From NCBI GenBank assembly GCA_937884735.1, contig CAKZYI010000348.1, positions 1 through 5,923 on the forward strand: DNA of 5,923 bases, given 5' to 3'. Positions 1-4,926 of this stretch are shown one piece after another. How positions within the stretch are numbered: the first letter of the stretch is position 1; every line of letters begins with the position of its first letter. A program made the position numbers and the translations under genes. The notes beneath the pieces are model-generated. The model did not search any database. It was not told the origin of the DNA and worked only from the letters and a program-made list of their open reading frames with translations. This DNA comes from an uncultured Pleurocapsa sp. (GTDB taxonomy: Bacteria > Cyanobacteriota > Cyanobacteriia > Cyanobacteriales > Xenococcaceae).

Positions 1-2074
1 CAATCATTCGAGACAACTTACCCGCCATATCCCTGGCTTTATCTGGATCGATTTGATGCGCCCTAGATACTCCATCGCGACAGGCTAGAATTAAGGCTAC
101 TTGTTCTGGAAGATTGTCTATTTCTCGTTTCGCATCTCCATAGAGCTTTTCTAGTTCTCCTTTGCGATAATTTGCGATCGCATTTTTTAAATTCCAATAT
201 AGTTTAGACACCCTTTCTTTTTGTTCGGGATGGAGGAGAAAACCACACTCATCAATGACAAACTGGAAGTATCTCACATAAAAGTCAGCAGCATCATAAT
301 CATTGTCTGCAAATCGTTTTAACTCTTTGGTTTTATCTCTGGCGGCAATGGCTCGATCTTCCTGTATTTTGCCATCAGATAACTTAATCTGATTCGCTGC
401 TTTGACTATTTCTCCTGCAATACGATAGGCTTCTTGAACCCCATATTCAGTCAATTTCCCTTCTTCATTCAACTGCTTGATAGTCTCTGCAACCTCGCGG
501 GATATGGTTTCATCCTCTCCCCCTGTAGACAAAGAACAGCTAACCTTGACAGAGGGATCGTTTTTCAAAAATGCCATAGTCTGTAGGGAACCATTTCTTT
601 CGTCTAGTTCTGCGATAACCAGAATTTCTGTCCCTTGAGGATAAGACTTATCCAAAGCCAGCCACATATCGCCAATTCTTTCCTTACTGCGATTGCTAAC
701 GCGATCGGGACTGTAAAATTTAAAGTGAATTAGACTTTGCCCATTTCCTTCCGTCTTAAAAGTGTGGGTAGTTCTTACAGGTAAAATATCACCCTGTCTA
801 ATCAAAGTATGTTGATAATCGTCTGCCAACTCAATACAGTAGTCGCGAGATACCGTACCCACCTTTTCTACTAAACCCGCAGCAGTAATTGCAGCACCTT
901 CAGCCACAGCGTACATTGGACGAGGATGAACTATTACCCTGTCTGCACCAAATGCTTCTGCTACCTTGCGCTGTACCAAAGGAATTTGAGAAGAACCCCC
1001 CACCAATAAAACCGCGTCAATCATATCTTCTGGATATTCAGAATATTTAATTGCATCTTTGCAGACAGCAATTGAACGTTCTACCAAAGGTGAAATAATC
1101 TCTTCTAGCTGCTGGCGAGTAATCTCCACATCGATATATATCGCCATACCCAACTCATCCAACAAAGGAGTAGAAGGCATAACAGAAACTCGATCTTGAC
1201 TGCTCAACTCAATCTTTGCCTGTTCCACAGTCATCTTAAAATCCCCTAAAAAACGAATTTTTTTATAGTGGGGCATTCCCTCGATTAAGCCATCAACATC
1301 ATCAATATTTTCCTCCTCTGCTACTTTTTGTTTTATACAATCAATAATGCGATCGTCAATGTCATCACCGCCAAGCCATAAATCTCCAGCTTTCCCCGAC
1401 TCAATAAATTGATTTCCCACTGAAGTCACAATTGATGAATCAAAAGTACCTCCACCAAAGTCGTAAACTAAAATCGTCTTAACATCTTCTCCATCGGGTT
1501 TAAAACCATAGGAAATTGCTGCTGCCGTTGGTTCTGGCAACAGCTCAGAATCGATTAGTCCAGCTCTATTTGCTGCTACTTTGGTCGCGTTTCTTTGTTT
1601 ATCATTAAAGTAAGCAGGAATAGTAATTACCGCCTGGGTAATAGTCTCTTTTTGTCCCCGATCCTCTTGATAAGCTTGAGCATTTTGAACAATCTTTTTT
1701 AAAATCTCGGCACTAATATCCTCAGGCTCATATTCTTTGCCACCTAACCAAACACAAATACTGTTTTCTGTACCTTGGGTTGACTGGGAAATTTTATAGG
1801 CAAAACGATCTAGCTGCTTTTGGACTATCGAGTCAGCAAAACCTCTGCCGATTAGACGCTTAATAGAAACAATTACATTTTCTGCATCGTCTTTCAATTG
1901 AAAATAAGCCTGGTTTCCTACTACTATGCGATCGTCTTTACATGCTAAGACAGAGCGAGTTAATTTGCGATCGGGAGGAGTATTTTCTGGTGAAGTTACG
2001 ATCTCCGTACTGGCAAATTTAAAAGCAGCGACAGAATTGGTTGTACCCAAATCAATTCCAATTATTTTCCCCAT
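1..2074 (-). CDS. Hsp70-family molecular chaperone, C-terminus beyond the window
   Basis: This is an Hsp70 (DnaK-like) ATP-dependent chaperone, expected to be cytosolic. One open frame runs from ATG at 2074 to the left edge, giving at least 691 codons with no stop, already longer than typical DnaK (about 640). The actin-like ATPase domain is complete: phosphate-1 loop GIDLGTTNS at residues 6-14, SIKRLIGRGF with the conserved lysine at 72, IPAYFND at 152-158, phosphate-2 loop YDFGGGTFD at 204-212, and adenosine motif LLVGGSSQIP at 356-365. The end of this domain, GAAITAAGLVEK, is at 393-404. The canonical DVLLLD linker and TPLSLG segment of DnaK are not seen; a divergent beta region (CIELADDYQHTLIRQGDILP) and a charged helical region follow. 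The start is supported by AAGGA on the minus strand (2084-2088), nine bases upstream of ATG, and by the phosphate loop lying at the right distance. It is divergent from the pterin synthase gene and is best read as a specialised Hsp70 paralogue, not the housekeeping DnaK. Client and partner J-protein are unknown. Confidence 0.93.
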   Translation of the reverse strand, partial: MGKIIGIDLGTTNSVAAFKFASTEIVTSPENTPPDRKLTRSVLACKDDRIVVGNQAYFQLKDDAENVIVSIKRLIGRGFADSIVQKQLDRFAYKISQSTQGTENSICVWLGGKEYEPEDISAEILKKIVQNAQAYQEDRGQKETITQAVITIPAYFNDKQRNATKVAANRAGLIDSELLPEPTAAAISYGFKPDGEDVKTILVYDFGGGTFDSSIVTSVGNQFIESGKAGDLWLGGDDIDDRIIDCIKQKVAEEENIDDVDGLIEGMPHYKKIRFLGDFKMTVEQAKIELSSQDRVSVMPSTPLLDELGMAIYIDVEITRQQLEEIISPLVERSIAVCKDAIKYSEYPEDMIDAVLLVGGSSQIPLVQRKVAEAFGADRVIVHPRPMYAVAEGAAITAAGLVEKVGTVSRDYCIELADDYQHTLIRQGDILPVRTTHTFKTEGNGQSLIHFKFYSPDRVSNRSKERIGDMWLALDKSYPQGTEILVIAELDERNGSLQTMAFLKNDPSVKVSCSLSTGGEDETISREVAETIKQLNEEGKLTEYGVQEAYRIAGEIVKAANQIKLSDGKIQEDRAIAARDKTKELKRFADNDYDAADFYVRYFQFVIDECGFLLHPEQKERVSKLYWNLKNAIANYRKGELEKLYGDAKREIDNLPEQVALILACRDGVSRAHQIDPDKARDMAGKLSRMI
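174..181. repeat. HIP1 octamer in the Hsp70 gene
   Basis: A complete GCGATCGC lies within the Hsp70 frame, encoding part of NAIAN on the minus strand. It supports a cyanobacterial origin for this gene's sequence background. Confidence 0.9.
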
Positions 2075-2097
2075 ATCTATCTTTCCTTTTTATAAAA

Positions 2098-2125
2098 AAT
2101 TTATGCTTAAAATTAGATGCTTCAA
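2098..2125 (-). promoter_or_regulatory. Possible sigma-70-type promoter for the Hsp70 gene
   Basis: On the minus strand TTGAAG (2120-2125) and TAAATT (2098-2103) are separated by 16 bases and lie just upstream of the Hsp70 Shine-Dalgarno sequence. The -10 match is imperfect and the leader would be very short (about 16 bases), so this is only a candidate. No CIRCE-type heat-shock operator (TTAGCACTC-N9-GAGTGCTAA) is seen here. Confidence 0.25.
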
Positions 2126-2208
2126 TAGCAAATGCCTCCTCTTATAGTTCCCAGTCAGAGCATTATTTCCATCAACATAAGCTTTTAAGTTGTCACAAAT
2201 GGAGATTC

Positions 2209-2229
2209 GAGTAATGAGTAATGAGTAAT
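2209..2229. repeat. Three tandem copies of heptamer GAGTAAT
   Basis: GAGTAAT occurs three times head to tail without mismatch. Short tandem heptamers of this kind (STRR-type repeats) are known from filamentous cyanobacteria; this unit is not one of the classic named STRR sequences I can recall. It probably arose by replication slippage and no function is implied. Confidence 0.7.
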
Positions 2230-2352
2230 AGAGATAACTGCGATCTTTTACTCTTGGTTTTAGCGATAATAATTTAGATTGAGTAACAAACTTTTGATTC
2301 AGACTTATAGACGTACCAACTTAGATTAGGACAGTACAAAAGTTATTATTTC

Positions 2353-2531
2353 GCAAGTAGCAAGTAGAGGTGCGACCCACAGACGCAAAGCGTCTTAAGT
2401 CTGCTTTACAGACGTTTGGGCGAAGCCCTGTTCGTCCGAAGGCGGCAGAGCCTATCGGCTCAGAGCGTCGCTAGGCGCGACTTCGAGCTTTGCTCGTGCG
2501 GAACGCGCACCTCCCGAAGGGCAAGTAGCAA
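2353..2531. repeat. Direct repeat GCAAGTAGCAA on both sides of the hairpin block
   Basis: GCAAGTAGCAA is present at 2353-2363 and again at 2521-2531, just outside the GC-rich block. On the left it continues as a second CAAGTAG heptamer (2361-2367). Either the palindromic block was inserted into a CAAGTAG heptamer array, or the repeat is a target duplication created by that insertion. Confidence 0.6.
2367..2513 (+). repeat. GC-rich mosaic of short hairpins with inverted ends (element 1)
   Basis: The block is bounded by GAGGTGCG (2367-2374) and its inverted copy CGCACCTC (2506-2513). Inside is a chain of small perfect stems: AGACGC/GCGTCT (2381-2395), GTCTG/CAGAC (2399-2413), GGGC/GCCC (2418-2428), TTCG/CGAA (2431-2440), GAGCC/GGCTC (2448-2461), GTCGC/GCGAC (2467-2481), CGAGC/GCTCG (2484-2496) and GTGCG/CGCAC (2496-2510). 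Such palindrome clusters are common intergenic repeats in repeat-rich cyanobacteria. There is no coding potential. As RNA it would form a string of hairpins, but no promoter for it is evident. Confidence 0.75.
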
Positions 2532-2654
2532 TTTCTCTAAGTGTCCTAACTTTGATACGTATTGCTATAAATCTCTGCTATTGGTATAGATACAGCTAAT
2601 TCGGAGTACTTGGACAAGCTCATGTATATACACACTACTCAAGCCGCATCTCTT

Positions 2655-2705
2655 TTTTGGTGCGCGTTCCCTTGCGCCTGACGGCGACGCGGGGTCGCAC
2701 CAAAA
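2655..2705 (-). repeat. Short palindromic element sharing both ends with element 1 (element 2)
   Basis: Perfect 10-bp inverted ends TTTTGGTGCG (2655-2664) and CGCACCAAAA (2696-2705) enclose a GC-rich core. Read on the minus strand the element starts GGTGCGACCC and ends GGAACGCGCACC, exactly the start (2369-2378) and end (2500-2511) of element 1. It is therefore a short, oppositely oriented relative of element 1: 43 bp against 143 bp between the shared ends. An outer pair, GCATCTC (2646-2652) and GAGATGC (2722-2728), flanks it. Confidence 0.65.
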
Positions 2706-2765
2706 TCTCTTCCCGCAGACTGAGATGCAAGAGTTTGGATTGAGGTGTTAGGCATTTATTTAGAT

Positions 2766-2807
2766 TTAATAGCTAGTTAATGACTAATTAATTAATAGCT
2801 AGTTAAT
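2766..2807. repeat. Two direct copies of TTAATAGCTAGTTAAT upstream of the pterin synthase
   Basis: The same 16 bases occur at 2766-2781 and 2792-2807, 26 bp apart start to start (about two and a half helical turns). Each contains the palindrome TAGCTA. The pair lies about 80 bp upstream of the -10 box of the next gene, so it could be a paired operator, but no known regulator consensus (such as NtcA GTA-N8-TAC) matches. Confidence 0.6.
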
Positions 2808-2888
2808 TATTTTTGATTTGGCAGTGTTTTTTATTGTGATGTGGGCAATGAACCGAACTCAAACAGATTAAAGGAAACACCCTAATCT

Positions 2889-2897
2889 TGCTATAAT
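2889..2897 (+). promoter_or_regulatory. Extended -10 promoter for the pterin-synthase gene
   Basis: TGCTATAAT is a perfect extended -10 element (TGn followed by TATAAT at 2892-2897). No good -35 hexamer sits 16-18 bases upstream, which is usual for extended -10 promoters. The implied leader is about 95 bases. That leader shows no clear riboswitch fold and no Shine-Dalgarno sequence immediately before the ATG at 2998. Confidence 0.5.
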
Positions 2898-2997
2898 AAA
2901 TTAATAGTTTACTAAACTTTACATTTTCCAAGTCTCAAACTTAAAAGGCTCAAGCCCGTAAATACGAAATTAAGCTAAGTTACATTGAACACAATAT

Positions 2998-3864
2998 ATG
3001 AAATGCACTATTAATCGTCGCGCTCAGTTTTCTGCGAGTCATCGCTACTGGCTACCCGAACTAGACGAAGCTGAAAATAAGCGTCTTTTCGGTGCTTGTA
3101 GTCGTTTCCCTGGACACGGACACAACTATGTTTTGTACGTATCTTTAGAAGGAGATCTAGATAAATATGGCATGGTAGAAAACTTGTCTGTAGTCAAGCA
3201 AGTAATTAAAAAAGAAGTTACTAGCCAACTCAACTATTCTTACCTCAATGATACTTGGTCAGAATTCGAGCAAACCCTACCCACTACAGAAAACATCGCC
3301 AGGGTAATTTGGCATAAACTGGCACCTCATCTACCTCTAGTTAACATTCAACTATTTGAACATCCCGAACTTTGGACAGACTATCAAGGAAATAATATGG
3401 AAGCTACTTTAACCGTTAAAACTCATTTTAGTGCTGCTCACCGTTTGGCAATACCTAGTCTCAGCTTTGAAGAAAACCAAGAGATTTATGGTAAGTGCGC
3501 TCGTCCCAATGGACACGGACACAACTACCACCTAGAAGTTACGGTAGCAGGTGAAATAGACGATCGCACGGGTATGTTGGTTGACTTGGGCGAACTACAA
3601 AAAGCGATCAATGAATATGTTGTCGAACCTTTTGACCATACTTTTTTGAATAAAGACATTTCTTACTTTGCAGAAGTTGTACCCACTGCAGAGAATATTG
3701 CAGTACGTATTGCTGATTTATTGCGATCGCCCGTAAAAGAGTTAGGGTGTGAGTTGGATAAGATCAAGCTGATTGAAAGTCCTAACAACTCTTGTCAGAT
3801 AAATTGTCGTGCGGCTAAATCTAGAGAAGAAGTAACAGCAAATCAAAAGCCAGCAATGGTCTAG
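2998..3864 (+). CDS. Two-domain 6-pyruvoyl-tetrahydropterin synthase / 6-carboxytetrahydropterin synthase (QueD) family protein
   Basis: Family members act on 7,8-dihydroneopterin triphosphate, making 6-pyruvoyl-tetrahydropterin (tetrahydrobiopterin-type pterins) or 6-carboxytetrahydropterin (queuosine/deazapurine route). This 288-residue protein is about twice the usual 120-140 residues and consists of two tandem domains, roughly 1-130 and 135-270. Domain 1 has zinc histidines H15, H40 and H42, and C34. Domain 2 has H148, H173 and H175, catalytic C167, the Asp-His dyad D213-H214 in FDHTFLN, and the pterin-anchoring E260. In domain 1 the dyad position reads N79-Y80 (LNYSYLN), so it has probably lost catalysis but may still bind zinc and pterin (E121 is kept). 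Both domains have Cys-x5-His-Gly-His spacing as in eukaryotic-type PTPS, not the Cys-x3 spacing of E. coli QueD, so the product is uncertain. The ATG has no Shine-Dalgarno sequence, but the frame starts directly at the first domain strand. No other pterin or queuosine gene is adjacent, and a terminator follows. Confidence 0.9.
   Translation: MKCTINRRAQFSASHRYWLPELDEAENKRLFGACSRFPGHGHNYVLYVSLEGDLDKYGMVENLSVVKQVIKKEVTSQLNYSYLNDTWSEFEQTLPTTENIARVIWHKLAPHLPLVNIQLFEHPELWTDYQGNNMEATLTVKTHFSAAHRLAIPSLSFEENQEIYGKCARPNGHGHNYHLEVTVAGEIDDRTGMLVDLGELQKAINEYVVEPFDHTFLNKDISYFAEVVPTAENIAVRIADLLRSPVKELGCELDKIKLIESPNNSCQINCRAAKSREEVTANQKPAMV
3723..3730. repeat. HIP1 octamer in the pterin-synthase gene
   Basis: GCGATCGC is the highly iterated palindrome of many cyanobacterial genomes. 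Here it lies inside the coding region. Its value is mainly as a taxonomic marker. Confidence 0.9.
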
Positions 3865-3923
3865 AACAAAAAAGTATTGATCGCACGCTCTAATACTCTT
3901 GGTCGATTAAATATCAAATTAGT

Positions 3924-3963
3924 TGGGATATCTTATTAGAAATGATAGGATATCCCACTTTTT
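3924..3963 (+). terminator. Intrinsic terminator after the pterin-synthase gene
   Basis: TGGGATATC (3924-3932) pairs perfectly with GATATCCCA (3949-3957). The stem continues inward as TTATTA/TGATAG with two G-T wobbles, giving 15 pairs closed by a GAAA tetraloop (3939-3942). C and five T residues (3958-3963) follow at once. It lies about 60 bases after the stop codon and should isolate this gene from the next one. Confidence 0.85.
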
Positions 3964-4272
3964 GTAGATTAGCAGTCAATCGCTTAACTAAGTTATGATA
4001 AGTCCAATATAAAGTCAAAATTAAGATTAATTGAGCAAGTTGGGGCGATTAAAGCTATTCAAAGACCATAATCTGTTGAAAAGCAGTAATATTGCCGAGT
4101 AATGCTTACAATCTATCTCAGATACCCTATTATACTGTGAGAGAATACTCCAGACTGTTAAAAATTGCTTTAATAATTAGATCGACACCAGAAAGTGTTT
4201 GGTACTATTAGCAAAAGTATAGTCATCATAGTAAACCTAAAACAACAACACACTAATATTCATTTAAACCAT

Positions 4273-4277
4273 AGGAG
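4273..4277 (+). promoter_or_regulatory. Shine-Dalgarno sequence AGGAG
   Basis: AGGAG lies ten bases before the ATG at 4288 and fixes the start of the CURT1/CAAD-type gene. It is the clearest ribosome binding site in the window, consistent with an abundant protein. Confidence 0.75.
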
Positions 4278-4287
4278 AGCGTAAAAT

Positions 4288-4713
4288 ATGGAAGCTAATA
4301 CTACTCCAGAAGTAACCCAAACTGAAGTCAGCACAACAGCTTTTGGGAATGAATCTGCAGGCAAAATTACTGCTACTAAAACTGCCCCCGCAGATACTCA
4401 AGTTCAAGAATATCAGAATATTGGCACAAGTTTTTTAACTAAAATCTTTGACTACATCAAAGAGTTTGTAGACGACAACCAAAAACTATTAGTTAATTTA
4501 CTACTTATTTTCTTAGGCATAGTTGCAGTCAAAGTAACTTTAGCGGTTGTAGCAGCTATCAATGACATTCCTCTACTCGCCCCCATGTTTGAGCTAGTAG
4601 GTTTAGGTTATACTGGCTGGTTTGTCTATCGCTATCTACTAACAAGATCTTCTCGTGAAGAATTAGGACAAGAGTTTGAATCTCTTAAAGCTCAGGTTGT
4701 AGGTAAAGAATAG
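4288..4713 (+). CDS. curT: CURT1-type thylakoid curvature protein (CAAD domain)
   Basis: The 141-residue protein matches the CAAD/CURT1 family: small thylakoid membrane proteins that bend membranes at thylakoid margins and influence photosystem organisation; the same domain is appended to some cyanobacterial aminoacyl-tRNA synthetases. Order of parts: a polar Thr/Ala/Glu-rich N-terminus (1-40) without a signal peptide, an amphipathic helix (about 43-63, SFLTKIFDYIKEFVDD), a first hydrophobic helix (67-91), the turn NDIPLLAP (92-99), a second hydrophobic helix ending GWFVYRYLL (about 100-118), and an acidic C-terminal helix (121-138). Length and layout match stand-alone cyanobacterial CurT (about 150 residues), and no tRNA-synthetase domain is attached. 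A good AGGAG supports the start, and a terminator follows, so it is probably monocistronic. Assignment to the CAAD/CURT1 family is firm; that it is the principal CurT and not a paralogue is inferred. Confidence 0.85.
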   Translation: MEANTTPEVTQTEVSTTAFGNESAGKITATKTAPADTQVQEYQNIGTSFLTKIFDYIKEFVDDNQKLLVNLLLIFLGIVAVKVTLAVVAAINDIPLLAPMFELVGLGYTGWFVYRYLLTRSSREELGQEFESLKAQVVGKE

Positions 4714-4751
4714 TATTTATCACTGTACGAAAGCTTAATTGTAATTATAAC

Positions 4752-4783
4752 AATCCTCAGAAACATCAACTCTGGGGATTTTT
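4752..4783 (+). terminator. Intrinsic terminator after the CURT1-type gene
   Basis: AATCCTCAGA (4752-4761) pairs with TCTGGGGATT (4771-4780) with a single G-T wobble, closing a nine-base loop. The T run 4779-4783 follows. It lies about 40 bases past the stop codon. Confidence 0.8.
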
Positions 4784-4827
4784 ACTATATTAAAAGGGTA
4801 TTTGAACATATTGCACAGTAAATTAGA

Positions 4828-4926
4828 ATGGCAACGATCGCTAAAGATAAAATTTTTGATAAAATCTAAGAGTTAGTTTTACATCATTCTCCTAGTGGAG
4901 TAGAAACAGAAATAGATCGAGTTTTA
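4828..4926 (+). pseudogene. Severed N-terminal segment of the M42 peptidase gene (in-frame TAA)
   Basis: ATG at 4828 opens the same reading frame as the downstream peptidase, exactly 33 codons ahead of the TTG at 4927. Codon 14 is TAA (4867-4869). Translation on both sides of the stop reads as normal M42 N-terminus: KIFDKI, stop, ELVLHHSPSGVETEIDRVLL, the last part resembling the conserved SPSG-E segment of the family. A single change such as CAA (Gln) to TAA would explain it. An in-frame TAA at 4819-4821 shows the frame cannot begin much earlier. No Shine-Dalgarno sequence is seen before this ATG. Confidence 0.75.

Larger units (their letters stand above)
2301..2574. mobile_element. MITE-like element bounded by imperfect inverted repeats
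   Basis: The left arm (2301-2333) reads AGACTTATAG, ACGTACCAA, a six-base insert, then TTAGGACA. The reverse complement of the right arm (2541-2574) reads AGATTTATAG, CAAT, ACGTATCAA, AG, then TTAGGACA. The shared blocks occur in the same order and opposite orientation, with small gaps, at both ends of a roughly 274-bp non-coding stretch. This is what a small non-autonomous transposon or a decayed IS remnant would look like. No transposase frame is present, and no clear target-site duplication is visible outside the arms. The GC-rich hairpin chain and CAAGTAG heptamers lie inside and may be a second, nested insertion. Confidence 0.45.
2075..2997. other. Long repeat-rich gap between divergent genes
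   Basis: These 923 bases contain no convincing gene on either strand. The region separates the divergent Hsp70 and pterin-synthase genes and carries both of their promoters. Most of it is repetitive: a heptamer array at 2209-2229, an imperfect inverted repeat at 2301-2574 enclosing a GC-rich hairpin chain, a related palindromic element at 2655-2705, and a 16-bp direct repeat at 2766-2807. The GC-rich blocks contrast sharply with the AT-rich sequence around them, which suggests insertion of repeat elements into an originally shorter spacer. Confidence 0.8.
3865..4287. other. Gap with terminator and putative promoter region, no gene seen
   Basis: Apart from the terminator at 3924-3963, this 423-base AT-rich stretch shows no supportable gene or RNA on either strand; frames are short and broken by stops. 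The promoter of the next gene must lie in its right half. TATACT (4131-4136) and TATAGT (4218-4223) are -10-like hexamers, but neither has a good -35 partner, so no promoter is called. Confidence 0.6.

Noticed and set aside
1926..2147. Plus-strand open frame of 73 codons overlapping the start of the Hsp70 gene
   Set aside because: It lies mostly antisense to the strongly supported Hsp70 N-terminus, has no ribosome binding site, and encodes no recognisable motif.
2367..2531. CRISPR array or structured RNA gene in the GC-rich block
   Set aside because: The stems differ in sequence and are adjacent, with no regular direct repeat and spacer pattern, and no promoter for a dedicated RNA was found.
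2904..2997. preQ1 or pterin riboswitch in the leader of the pterin-synthase gene
   Set aside because: The leader is long enough, but I find no preQ1-type pseudoknot pattern, only a weak GGC-tcaa-GCC stem, and no expression platform at the start codon.
4867..4869. Programmed recoding of the TAA in the peptidase gene
   Set aside because: No recoding signal is seen around it: the next codon is GAG, with no strong downstream hairpin. The additional internal loss in the same gene makes decay the simpler explanation.
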